Shown here: positions 48,129-55,989 of the stretch, in pieces
Numbering within the stretch: position 1 is the first letter of the stretch
How the letters are laid out: the number at the start of each line of letters is the position of its first letter
Program-made: the position numbers and the translations under genes
The notes under the pieces: generated by a model
Told to the model about the DNA's origin: nothing
Databases searched by the model: none
The model's input: only the letters and a program-made list of their open reading frames with translations
From: Crossiella equi
GTDB taxonomy: Bacteria; Actinomycetota; Actinomycetes; Mycobacteriales; Pseudonocardiaceae
NCBI RefSeq assembly: GCF_017876755.1
Contig: NZ_JAGIOO010000001.1
Coordinates: 7,115,786-7,179,785 of the forward strand
Direction: 5' to 3'
Length of the DNA: 64,000 nucleotides

Positions 48129-49175
48129 GTGTTCAACAACAACGAGATCCCGCTCAAGAAGAACGGCCTGAGCAAACTGCTGCTGAGCGTGCCCACTCTG
48201 CTGGGCTGCCACCCGCACAACTCCCTCGTCGTGCTCCCCTACACCGCGCAGAAGGGCGCCACCTTCGACAAGGCCGTCCGGGAGGACCTGTGCCACCTCA
48301 TCGGTGGCCGCAGCCGCACCGCCCTGCTCATGCGCACCGCACGCGACCACCACTGGTCCTCGGTGGTCCTGCTGGTGGTCGGAGGCCGACCACCAGCGGG
48401 AGGACGGCCGCCGATGGCGGGCGTGGTCGACAACCTCGTGGAGCACTTCGGCCTGGAGGGCATCGCGGTGCCCTGCACGGTCTGGGTGCCGGAGATCCGT
48501 CCCGGCGTCACGTGGCTTCGTTACCGCCCACTGCAACCCCACACCGGTCGACTCGGCGAAGCCGAATCAGCCCACGCCCTCCACGGACACGCATCCCGCC
48601 GACGCACGTTGTACGGGTCCTTCGCCGAGATCGAACAGGACCTCGCCCCGCAGGATCCCGCCACCGCCGTCCTGCGGATGGAGGTCATGATGGGGCTCCT
48701 GGAGCCACGGCAGCGACGTACCGCTCGGTCGGTGTCGCTGATGACCGGGCATCTGGAGGCGGCGGTGGCTGCCGCGGGCAAGGGCAGGCTCCCGATGGGG
48801 AGCCGACAGGTTATCGAGCTGGCGAGGGCGCTGGATGATCCTCTGCTGTGGGAGAGCAGTCTGCAGTGGGCGCTGCGGCCCGACCAGCGCCAGGCCGCGA
48901 CCCGGCTGTGGCTGCACCTGACGGGGCTCCTCGGCGGAGAACGTCGCCGCAACCTCGCGGTGCTGCTCGCGGTCACTGCTTCCATGGCTGGGCAGTCCCA
49001 GCTGGCCGCGGCCGCCGCCGCGGTCTCGGCGCAGAAGGACGGGGAGGCGGTCCGTTACCCCGTGGCCCGGGATCTCGCCTACGGCCTGATGCCGCCTCGT
49101 CTGGAGGCCGACATCCACCGGATGGTCGAGGCGGCGCGCGACCGGATCACCGTGATCTGCCAATCTCGGCGGTGA
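48129..49175 (+). CDS. DUF4192-family protein, paralogue 3
   Basis: A 348-residue DUF4192 protein: KLLLSVPTLLGCHPHNSLVV, SSVVLLVVGGRPPAGG, LEGIAVPCTVWVPEIRPGVT, GSFAEIEQDLAPQDPATAVL and RQVIELARALDDPLLWESSL. It is closer to paralogue 1 than to 2 in the middle region (VVGG...MAGVVDNL). The GTG at 48129 is chosen because the alternative at 48123 lies in the leader hairpin. It has its own promoter (P12) and terminator. Confidence 0.85.
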   Translation: MFNNNEIPLKKNGLSKLLLSVPTLLGCHPHNSLVVLPYTAQKGATFDKAVREDLCHLIGGRSRTALLMRTARDHHWSSVVLLVVGGRPPAGGRPPMAGVVDNLVEHFGLEGIAVPCTVWVPEIRPGVTWLRYRPLQPHTGRLGEAESAHALHGHASRRRTLYGSFAEIEQDLAPQDPATAVLRMEVMMGLLEPRQRRTARSVSLMTGHLEAAVAAAGKGRLPMGSRQVIELARALDDPLLWESSLQWALRPDQRQAATRLWLHLTGLLGGERRRNLAVLLAVTASMAGQSQLAAAAAAVSAQKDGEAVRYPVARDLAYGLMPPRLEADIHRMVEAARDRITVICQSRR

Positions 49176-49181
49176 CTTTAC

Positions 49182-49211
49182 GAGGGTGCTGTCGATTGCG
49201 GCGGCACCCTC
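49182..49211 (+). terminator. Terminator of DUF4192 paralogue 3
   Basis: GAGGGTGC (49182-49189) pairs with GCACCCTC (49204-49211), 6 bp after the stop. Confidence 0.8.
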
Positions 49212-49258
49212 ACCCCACTTGCCTGCAGGACAAGAGAAAAAGGGGGTGAGGATGTCAG

Positions 49259-49433
49259 CCTGCTCTGGCCCCTCTCGCCGCGTTCGACGACGCTGACGAC
49301 GCCCGCTGGATCGCCGGCCGCGCCCGAGCCGTGGGCGAGGACTTCGCCACCGAAGTCACCATGTCGAGGTCTCTGCTGAACAAGGCGTTCGAACCCAGCC
49401 TAATGCTGACAGAAACTGGCAGTAGGAGCTGAT
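49259..49433 (+). pseudogene. 3' fragment of an unknown gene
   Basis: A start-less frame encodes PALAPLAAFDDADDARWIAG, then GEDFATEVTMSRSLLNKAFE and stops at TGA 49431-49433. It has good codon character but no beginning. It appears to be the C-terminal remnant of a lost gene at the edge between the DUF4192 block and the PNPOx-like gene. Confidence 0.45.
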
Positions 49434-49444
49434 TCACTGGCCGG

Positions 49445-49984
49445 GTGTTCGAAACTCCCGACGAGCTCCGCAGCCTCCAAGTCCTGCTCGACACGTCTTT
49501 GGCAGGCTCCAGCAGCCACCTCAAATCGATCATCCGGCCAGGTGAGAGCACCTTGGACGCCGAGCAGGTCGTCCGGGTCTGCCAAGGCATGTGCACCCTG
49601 GCCATCGCCACAGTCACCCGGCGCGGTGAACCACGCATCAGCGGCGTCGACGGGCACTTCCTGCACGGCCGTTGGATTGTCGGCACCCACCGCCAGGCCG
49701 CCAAGGCCCGTCATCTCGCGGCGCGGCCCGGCATCAGCGCGACCTTCATGCGTGGCGAGCAGCTCGGCATCTTCACGCACGGACACGCCGTGCCGCTGAA
49801 CCCCGAGGGGACGAGCAGCGACCCGACGTGGCCGACAGTCCGCGACTACCTCGTCAACCACTACGACGGCGACAGCGACGACCCGTTCTGGGACGAGAAC
49901 GTCTGGTATCGCATCGAGCCCAGCTGGATGGTCGCCTACAGCGCCGACCCCGCCGGGCTGTTCGACCGGCAACCGTCAGTCTGA
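49445..49984 (+). CDS. Pyridoxamine-5'-phosphate-oxidase-like flavin/F420-binding protein
   Basis: A 179-residue protein with a split-barrel PNPOx-like domain: LAIATVTRRGEPRISGVDGH (about residues 60-79), GRWIVGTHRQAAKARHLAAR and ISATFMRGEQLGIFTHGHAV. Relatives bind FMN, F420 or haem and reduce small molecules; general-stress and F420 enzymes share this fold. The C-terminus VWYRIEPSWMVAYSADP is also typical. The GTG at 49445 has no strong ribosome site. It lies outside the GTTACCT regulon. Confidence 0.78.
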   Translation: MFETPDELRSLQVLLDTSLAGSSSHLKSIIRPGESTLDAEQVVRVCQGMCTLAIATVTRRGEPRISGVDGHFLHGRWIVGTHRQAAKARHLAARPGISATFMRGEQLGIFTHGHAVPLNPEGTSSDPTWPTVRDYLVNHYDGDSDDPFWDENVWYRIEPSWMVAYSADPAGLFDRQPSV

Positions 49985-50051
49985 GGAGAGCTCGCGCGGG
50001 TCCACCTCAGGCCGTCACTCCGTGATCAGTGGAGGTTGACATTTTCATGGG

Positions 50052-50089
50052 GGGTGGGGCGAGCTTAGGGGGGTAAGCCCGCCCCACCC
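50052..50089 (-). terminator. Hairpin, candidate end of the P15 transcript
   Basis: GGGTGGGGC (from 50052) pairs with GCCCCACCC (50081-50089), with an inner GCTTA/TAAGC stem. The P15 element lies about 200 bp away on the minus strand. Confidence 0.7.
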
Positions 50090-50290
50090 GGTGACCCTGC
50101 GGCCTCCGAGGGGGAGGTGGAAGCCGCAGGGCGGTACACGATGCGGGCGGGCTGGTCCGACCGAATGCGACGGAATCGCTCGAATCCAGTCCCAGCAGCA
50201 AGGTCGCCGATCCACTGTGTGGTCAGCGACCCTCACCTCATCATGCACCTGTCCGACGGTCCGATTGGACTCGTGGGTGCGTGCCCTTGC
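50090..50290 (-). ncRNA. Candidate short transcript from P15
   Basis: The minus strand between P15 and the hairpin at 50052-50089 would give an RNA of about 200-240 nt, similar to that from P16. Frames starting GTGCATGATGAGGTG run through it but into the terminator. It may be a small RNA or encode a very small protein. No other gene is visible in 49985-50447. Confidence 0.3.
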
Positions 50291-50318
50291 AGATAACACG
50301 CTCGGCCACGGCTGGTCG
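50291..50318 (-). promoter_or_regulatory. Recurrent promoter-like element, copy P15 (GTTATCT variant)
   Basis: On the minus strand: CGACCAGC (50318-50311), 13 nt, GTTATCT (50297-50291). It has the same T variant as P16, and both point to gene-free stretches that end in a hairpin. Confidence 0.6.
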
Positions 50319-50411
50319 GCCGTCGACGAAGTTCTGAACAGAGCCACAAATCCCGGGACGGACCTGGGCTCGTGCCGGACCGACCCCGACTGCGGCTCGG
50401 CTGCGGTGAGA

Positions 50412-50442
50412 GGGAGGGCGCCACCGGATCTGGCGCCCTCCC
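50412..50442 (-). terminator. Terminator of the 590-residue protein gene
   Basis: GGGAGGGCGCCA (50412-50423) pairs perfectly with TGGCGCCCTCCC (50431-50442), 5 bp beyond the stop at 50448 on the minus strand. Confidence 0.85.
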
Positions 50443-50447
50443 GAGGG

Positions 50448-52220
50448 TCATCGCGGTGTTTCGGCCTGGACGACGATGTCCGGCCAGACCTGGAATGCCC
50501 GCCACACATGCTCCTGCGGGCACCCCGGGGCCATCCACAGCCGCCACGGCGGCGGCAGCACCGGCACGCGGCTCTCCCGCACCGCGCGGCTGAGTTCGCG
50601 GTGCACCGTGATCAGCAGGCCGCGTTCGGTGCTGGACTCCACGACCAGCCGACGAGCCAGGAGCCGACGGATCTCCGTGCGGATGGTGTGCACGGCCTTC
50701 TGCCGGGCTAGGTCATCGGTAGGCCGGTCATCGTCGAGTCGTTGCTGGAACACCGCGATCTCCCGGCGTCCCCAGCCGCTGGGCGAGGCCACGACCGGGA
50801 TGTGGCGCAGGTGCCGGTGCAGCCGTGAGAAGTCCGCACGCAGACGCCGGAGTGCGTCCACGGCAGGGGGACTTTCTTGGCTGACCTGCCCGTAGGCGTG
50901 GCTCAGCTCGGCCGAGACGTTGTACCCGAGCGCGAACAGCCCGTCCCGGACCTGCTCCACCACCTCGGCCAACCGATGCGGTGGCAACGCCTGCCTCTCC
51001 CGCGCCATCTGGTGCAGCAGCGCAAGGACCCGGCTCTCAGTGACCTGCAGGTACTTGCCCGTCTCGACGAGGTTGTCCCAGGCCGCCAGCACCTCCCGGT
51101 AGCGCCTGGCCGAGGCGAGGGCGAAATCACTGAGCACGCCACCGTCGGCCGCATGCTCGATCAGCGCGCGGTAGTCCGCGGCCGACATCGGCATCAGCCC
51201 GCGCAGGTCGGGCACGTCACCGTGGATGATCTGGTACCAGGCCCCCCGCTCCGGGGTGTAGTGGCAGGCGAACAGCCACATGTCCCCGACCTCGGCGCCC
51301 GTCCTGCCGGTGCAGGACCAGGTCGCCGACACCGTGCTGTGTCCAAACCGTGGTCGCCGCTGTGGCGGCTGCACCGCGCCGAGGACCTGCCGTAGCCACC
51401 GTCCGCACCGCACCGCCGCGGCCACCGCCTCGTACTCCCCAACCCCGGCTCCCGCCGAGGCCGCGGTCAACGAGTGGCCGCGCACCATCGCCCAGTGCAG
51501 GGAGCTGAGTTGCTCCACCGTCACCGTTTCCCACTCCTGTTCCGGTGTTGACGCCGGGTACGGGCGGGGGTGAGCCAGCACGAGGTAGTCCACCGAGGAC
51601 CCGGGCACCGGAACCAGCCGGTCCGGTGCCCGCACATCCGGTTCCAACTGCACCCAGCCGCGCAGCATCTGCTCGTCCTGCTCGAAGCCCACGCGGTGCT
51701 TGCGGACCTTGGCGGCCACGGCGAGCACGAGGTTCTCGGTGCTCTCGGCCAGGTCCGCCAACGCCCCGAAGGTCTTGTCCTCGTAGTCGTGGTGCCGTTG
51801 CTCGCCGTGCAGGTGCTGGTGAAACCGCACCACGAAGTCCGCCAGCGCTGCGGTCAGGCCTGGGCGGGCCAGGCTGCGGCGCATCTCGTTCAACGTCCGG
51901 GCGTACATCCTGGCCCGCTGGCACACCGTGCTCGCCGCGGCGTGCAGGTGCTCCACGGGCTGACGCGCACGCTCGGGCGCGTCCACCAGGCGCTGTCGGA
52001 GAGCCTGGGCCGAGCGCACCACGTGGGCGAGCTCGCCGAGCCGGGACAGGTCTCGGGTGATGCAGGCGGCCAGTTCCTCGATCACGGGCCGGACGCGGCG
52101 GGGTTGCGGGATCAGGGCGGTGACGGGCGTGCGGTCGGTGTGTGTGTCGATGGGTGCGACGGCCTCGCGTGTGGTTCCCCGTGAGGAACGTGCCCGCGTG
52201 GCGCTGGTAGCGGCGGTCAC
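50448..52220 (-). CDS. Large helical hypothetical protein, 590 aa
   Basis: A 590-residue soluble protein without a recognised domain. It is mainly helical: ACITRDLSRLGELAHVVRSA, RMYARTLNEMRRSLARPGL and RLLARRLVVESSTERGLLIT, with a central beta-rich part (FGHSTVSATWSCTGRTGAEV, DMWLFACHYTPERGAWYQII). The GTG at 52220 follows GGAAGGAG, which rules out the much longer upstream frame. It has its own promoter element (P14, 111 nt upstream) and a perfect terminator. It diverges from the methylase-like module. Confidence 0.72.
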   Translation of the reverse strand: MTAATSATRARSSRGTTREAVAPIDTHTDRTPVTALIPQPRRVRPVIEELAACITRDLSRLGELAHVVRSAQALRQRLVDAPERARQPVEHLHAAASTVCQRARMYARTLNEMRRSLARPGLTAALADFVVRFHQHLHGEQRHHDYEDKTFGALADLAESTENLVLAVAAKVRKHRVGFEQDEQMLRGWVQLEPDVRAPDRLVPVPGSSVDYLVLAHPRPYPASTPEQEWETVTVEQLSSLHWAMVRGHSLTAASAGAGVGEYEAVAAAVRCGRWLRQVLGAVQPPQRRPRFGHSTVSATWSCTGRTGAEVGDMWLFACHYTPERGAWYQIIHGDVPDLRGLMPMSAADYRALIEHAADGGVLSDFALASARRYREVLAAWDNLVETGKYLQVTESRVLALLHQMARERQALPPHRLAEVVEQVRDGLFALGYNVSAELSHAYGQVSQESPPAVDALRRLRADFSRLHRHLRHIPVVASPSGWGRREIAVFQQRLDDDRPTDDLARQKAVHTIRTEIRRLLARRLVVESSTERGLLITVHRELSRAVRESRVPVLPPPWRLWMAPGCPQEHVWRAFQVWPDIVVQAETPR

Positions 52221-52331
52221 GACGTGCTCCTTCCAGGACTCGACCAAAGGGGCCGGTGCGGGCAGACAGACACGGCCTCCACCGGGAGGACCGTGTGCGA
52301 GCACCGCTCCGTCCCGTGCAGACGCCCCGGG

Positions 52332-52359
52332 AGGTAACGCACCGCGCTCACACTGGCGC
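52332..52359 (-). promoter_or_regulatory. Recurrent promoter-like element, copy P14
   Basis: On the minus strand: GCGCCAGT (52359-52352), 13 nt, GTTACCT (52338-52332), 111 nt before the GTG at 52220. Confidence 0.7.
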
Positions 52360-52421
52360 CCACCCACCGCGGAGCAGGTGGGGGAGCGGCCCGGCCCGGC
52401 GTGGAGCGCACGGTCGGCGGC

Positions 52422-53279
52422 ATGTCTTCCCACGACACCGCCCGCACACCCGAGGACCAGGCCCGCGACCTCGTGCGCACCGCGGTCACCGCCTGGTACA
52501 GCTCCACCGCCACCGCACGCCGGGACATCCCGCTGTCGGTGGTCGCGGCCGTACTGCTCGTCCGGCCACACGAGATCACCCCCGAGGAACTCGGCGCACG
52601 CATCGCGGCGCTGCCCGCCCGGACCGCGGTCGCCTGGCTGCGCGGGGTTTGGACCCGCTTCGCCCGGGCCCGCCCCGACCTGCTGCCCGCCGTCGCCCCC
52701 TTCGCCGCCTGCTTCACCACCGGGACCCGACCTGCCTCGGCGGGCGACCTCGTCGGTGCACACACCCTGCTGACCCAGATCGCGGCGCCGCTGATCCGAT
52801 GGGTCGCCACCCCTGGGAACGCCTGCGAGGTGGACCTGCTCGGTGAGTTCTGGCAGGCCCTGGCCGCCGAACAGACCCGCACCGCGACCGGCCAGTACTT
52901 CACCCCGCGCGACGTGGCCGCCCTCCTGACCGACCTCCTCCACCAAACCCCCGGGCCCGGCGGCACCGTCCGCGACCCGTGCGTGGGAACCGGAGGCCTG
53001 TTCCTGGCCTTGGCCCGCAGGATGCGCGCCACCGGCACCGACCCGGCCTCGGTCACCTGGATCGGCACCGACGCCGACGAGCTGGCTCTGGCCGCGGCGG
53101 CGGTCAATGCCCACCTGTGGGGCCTGGGCACCCGCGTGATCCTCGGGGCCGGGGACGTGCTCACCGGCTGCCCGGAAGCCCGGGCGCACGCCCAACGGGA
53201 GCATGCCCTCACCGTGGCCACGGCCGCCCAGGCGGTCCAGGCCGTGCAGGCCCTGCTCAGTGAAGGGGGGACCCGGTGA
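52422..53279 (+). CDS. HsdM-like N6-adenine methylase fold protein lacking NPPY
   Basis: A 285-residue protein. The N-terminal half is helical; from about residue 150 it matches type I methylase N6_Mtase domains: TATGQYFTPRDVAALLTDLL and the SAM-binding motif I in VRDPCVGTGGLFLALA (about 185). TWIGTDADELALAAAAVNAHLWG is motif II-like, and a GAGDVLTG strand follows. The catalytic NPPF/Y motif should come next, but the protein ends in an Ala/Gln-rich helix, so it probably cannot methylate by itself. It overlaps the PP-loop gene by 4 bp (GTGA). The start is ATG 52422 or GTG 52401. Confidence 0.75.
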   Translation: MSSHDTARTPEDQARDLVRTAVTAWYSSTATARRDIPLSVVAAVLLVRPHEITPEELGARIAALPARTAVAWLRGVWTRFARARPDLLPAVAPFAACFTTGTRPASAGDLVGAHTLLTQIAAPLIRWVATPGNACEVDLLGEFWQALAAEQTRTATGQYFTPRDVAALLTDLLHQTPGPGGTVRDPCVGTGGLFLALARRMRATGTDPASVTWIGTDADELALAAAAVNAHLWGLGTRVILGAGDVLTGCPEARAHAQREHALTVATAAQAVQAVQALLSEGGTR

Positions 53280-54211
53280 GGGCGCGAGTCCCGGACCTGG
53301 CTTCCTACGACTGGATCGTGGTCTCCAGCAGCGGGGGCAAGGACTCCGCGGCGATGCTGATCCACCTCATGAACCAGGCCCGCCGGGAGGGGGTGGACCT
53401 GGCGCGGCTCGTGGTGGTCCACGCCGACCTCGCGAGCATGGAGTGGCCAGGCACCTCCGAGCTGGTCGCCGAGCACGCCGCGGCCTTCGGGCTGCGCTTC
53501 GAGGTCGTGGCCCACCAGCACGACCTGCTCACCCTGGTCCGACAGCGCCATGCCCGTCTCCTGGCCGCCGGACGGCACACCGTCAGCCCCTGGCCCTCCG
53601 AGCGGGCGCGGTTCTGCACCTCCGGCTTGAAGACCGGCCCGGTCACCACGCTGATGACCAGGCTCGTCCGCGAGACCCGTACCACCCGGCCTGGGCGGCA
53701 GGTGCGGCTGCTGCACTGTCTCGGCCTGCGCGCAGGAGAATCACCCGCCCGGGCCCGTCGGATCCCGTTCGGGCCGGACCCGGCGAACTGGCATACCTCA
53801 CCCAAGAAGCCCACGGCCACCAGCCCCGGCCGGGCCGGGCGACCCCACGGGCGCCGCGAGGTCGACCGCTGGCTCCCCATCCACACCTGGAACCACAGCC
53901 AGGTCTGGGACACCATCAACGGCAGCGGCCTGCGGCACCACCCCGCCTACGACCTCGGCCTGCCGCGCGCCAGCTGCGTGCTGTGCGTGCTGGCCGGACG
54001 CCGCTGGCTGGTGACCGGCGCCCGGCTCAACCCGGAGCTGGCCATGGCCTACTACCGGGTCGAGTTGGACACCGGCTGGCCATTCCGCCCCGGCCTGTCG
54101 ATGGCGCAGGTCATGACCGAAGCGGGCCTGGCCCACGAGGTCGCCCAAGTGCGGACGGAGTTCCGGTCACCGACCGACCGGCCTGCGACCGCGTGGGTCA
54201 GGGTGGCGTGA
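53276..54211 (+). CDS. PP-loop (PAPS-reductase-like / DndC-like) protein
   Basis: A 311-residue PP-loop enzyme. The nucleotide-binding motif VVSSSGGKDSAAMLIHLMNQ lies near residues 14-33, followed by VVVHADLASMEWPGT, RARFCTSGLKTGPV (Cys) and LHCLGLRAGESPAR. Near the C-terminus are DLGLPRASCVLCVLAGRR (CxxC) and Arg/His-rich strands. PP-loop proteins adenylate a substrate; DndC and relatives add sulfur to DNA, others modify tRNA. The context, between a methylase-like and a DpdA-like gene, points to nucleic-acid modification. The GTG overlaps the previous stop, and its stop overlaps the next ATG. Confidence 0.82.
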   Translation: MRARVPDLASYDWIVVSSSGGKDSAAMLIHLMNQARREGVDLARLVVVHADLASMEWPGTSELVAEHAAAFGLRFEVVAHQHDLLTLVRQRHARLLAAGRHTVSPWPSERARFCTSGLKTGPVTTLMTRLVRETRTTRPGRQVRLLHCLGLRAGESPARARRIPFGPDPANWHTSPKKPTATSPGRAGRPHGRREVDRWLPIHTWNHSQVWDTINGSGLRHHPAYDLGLPRASCVLCVLAGRRWLVTGARLNPELAMAYYRVELDTGWPFRPGLSMAQVMTEAGLAHEVAQVRTEFRSPTDRPATAWVRVA

Positions 54212-55050
54212 TGGGCGCGGTCGTGGGCGACCTCGTTCGGGTCCACCTCGGCGCGCCCGAGGCGAGCTGGCTGTGGCGAGAAGAGTTCGCCTCCGTCCCG
54301 CTGTGCGTCTCCCACACACGCCTGGCGCGCCGCACAACACTCCGGCGCGCCACCGGAACGTGGATCCTGGACTCCGGCGCCTACACCGAGGTGGCCCGCT
54401 GCGGCGGCTGGCGCACCAGCCCGGAGTCCTACGCCGAGGCCGTGCACCGCTACGTCGAGCAGATCGGCGGCCTGACCTGGATCGCCCCGCAGGCCTGGAT
54501 GTGCGAGCCACAGGCGCTCGCCGCGACCGGGCTCACCGTCGAAGACCACATGCGCGCCACCGTCGCCTCGGTCGTGCGCCTGCGCGAGCTCTTGGCCGGT
54601 GTGGTCACGGTGATCCCGGAGATCCAGGGTTGGACAGTCGCTTAACGCAGAAGATGCTGGGACTACTACGAAACCGAGGGCATCCACCTCGCCGCGGAAC
54701 CCGTGGTCGGGTTGGGCTCGGTGTGCCGTCTCCAACACAGCATCCGCCTGCAGCTGTTCGTGCGCGAGCTGGCCGAAGCGGGAATCCGACTCCACACCTT
54801 CGGCTTCAAGACCACCGCGCTCATCGACACCGCTCACCACATCGCCAGCTCCGACTCCATGGCCTGGTCCACACAGGCCTACCACTCGCCACCGATGCCC
54901 GGGCACCGTCACCGCCGCTGCGTCTCGTGCCCGGCCTACGCACTGCACTGGTACGACGAGCTTCTTCGCCGCCCTGTGCGTCAAACGTCTGCCACCGGCA
55001 CAGGTGTGTCGGCCTCGCAGAGCACCGAGCACAGTCACCTCTGGTGCTGA
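54211..55050 (+). pseudogene. DpdA/TGT-like deazapurine DNA-modification protein with in-frame stop
   Basis: Two parts in the same frame. Part 1, 54211-54645 (144 codons), has TWILDSGAYTEVARCGGWRT, WIAPQAWMCEPQAL and VIPEIQGWTVA, then a TAA (54643-54645). Part 2 continues CWDYYETEGIHLAAEPVVGL, GSVCRLQHSIRL and LHTFGFKTTALIDTAHHIAS to TGA 55048-55050. Together they match the tRNA-guanine-transglycosylase-like DpdA family that inserts 7-deazaguanine into DNA. The stop lies in a loop before the conserved DYYE, so a nonsense mutation is the simplest reading. The ATG overlaps the PP-loop stop. Confidence 0.68.
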
Positions 55051-55185
55051 GGGTGTTGTTGTAGGAGAAGAACCACCGCGCGCGCTGCCCCTCCGTGGCT
55101 TCCTTGAGTAGCCATCGGACTGCGTGGTGAGCCGAACCGGGCCGGTGCTGCTGGCTATCCGATCACGACGAATTCCGCAGCCGCC

Positions 55186-55213
55186 CAACCACACCGACCG
55201 ATGCGCGTTACCT
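55186..55213 (+). promoter_or_regulatory. Recurrent promoter-like element, copy P13
   Basis: CAACCACA at 55186-55193, 13 nt, GTTACCT at 55207-55213, 45 nt before the ATG at 55259. Confidence 0.75.
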
Positions 55214-55258
55214 CAGGCGCTGCCACACAAGGCATCCCTGATGGAAGGACACAACTAC

Positions 55259-55603
55259 ATGGTCTTCTCGACCCTGCTCTCCTCGCTCGCGGTCGCCGCG
55301 AGCACGTTGGCCCCTGCCGCTCCGGCAGCCGTGGAGAGCATGACGCCCAGCACCCCGGGCACCGCTGAGACGGTGATGTGTGAGTTCGTGGTGAAGGGTG
55401 CCACCTGGGTGTACCGCAAGAAGGACTTCCGGCTCGAAGACCCGGCCCCCAAGCTGGTCGCGGGAACAAGGGTGTGGGCCAGCAGCACCACCTCGATCAA
55501 CAGCAACTACAACGCAACCGTACGTTATGTGTCCGGCCCCGAGGTTGGCTGGGCCTTCGCGAGTGAACTCGCAAGGGTGGCCGGGAAGTGCTACCCGCTG
55601 TAG
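55259..55603 (+). CDS. Small secreted protein, SH3-like
   Basis: A 114-residue exported protein. The signal peptide is MVFSTLLSSLAVAASTLAPA with cleavage near residue 25. The mature part is beta-rich (WVYRKKDFRLEDPAPKLVAG, RYVSGPEVGWAFASELARV) and ends in CYPL; with the earlier VMCEFVV it has two Cys that may pair. The strand pattern resembles small bacterial SH3 domains. GGAAGGA lies 9 nt before the ATG, so start 55259 is preferred to 55241. Promoter P13 lies 45 nt upstream. Confidence 0.78.
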   Translation: MVFSTLLSSLAVAASTLAPAAPAAVESMTPSTPGTAETVMCEFVVKGATWVYRKKDFRLEDPAPKLVAGTRVWASSTTSINSNYNATVRYVSGPEVGWAFASELARVAGKCYPL

Positions 55604-55660
55604 TGCAACAGCTTCCGGGCTGAGCGACCGCGCTCTGCCGGGATAGGCATTGCGTCAGGC

Positions 55661-55715
55661 GGCCTCGTCGTAGCTGATCCTCTACTGTCAGTAGAAGGTC
55701 GGCCGCGACGAGGCC
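55661..55715. terminator. Long inverted repeat after the secreted protein gene
   Basis: GGCCTCGTCG (55661-55670) pairs with CGACGAGGCC (55706-55715); an inner CTACTG/CAGTAG stem lies between. Probable terminator. Confidence 0.65.
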
Positions 55716-55774
55716 TCCACCCCACTCTGCTGTGTCCTGTTCGGCGACTGGGGGAGCGGATCCGGGAACTATAA

Positions 55775-55791
55775 GGTCCATTGTGGACCTA
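55775..55791. promoter_or_regulatory. Perfect inverted repeat AGGTCCA-TTG-TGGACCT
   Basis: A 7-bp perfect inverted repeat in an AT-richer context before the WhiA-like remnant; a typical operator shape. The roughly 200 bp after it carry no intact gene. Confidence 0.5.
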
Positions 55792-55989
55792 TGTTCTCGC
55801 GAAGCAATCTGCTCATAACTGTCAAGGAAGCTGGACACCCCGGCCATCGTCGTGGCGACGAACCAAGAAGTCCGGTGCGGCAGATGCGGGTCGCCCATCA
55901 TCGCGGGCTCCCGTGCTGGCCGCCGAGCTGCCCGAGCGGCCGAAGGGGGGGCCGAGGAAACCACGTCGCTCGCCGAGCCGGGCCGGCTC

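Noticed and set aside
52221-53204. Long N-terminal extension of the 590-residue protein
   Set aside because: It would be antisense to the methylase-like gene and cover promoter P14; GTG 52220 has GGAAGGAG just upstream.
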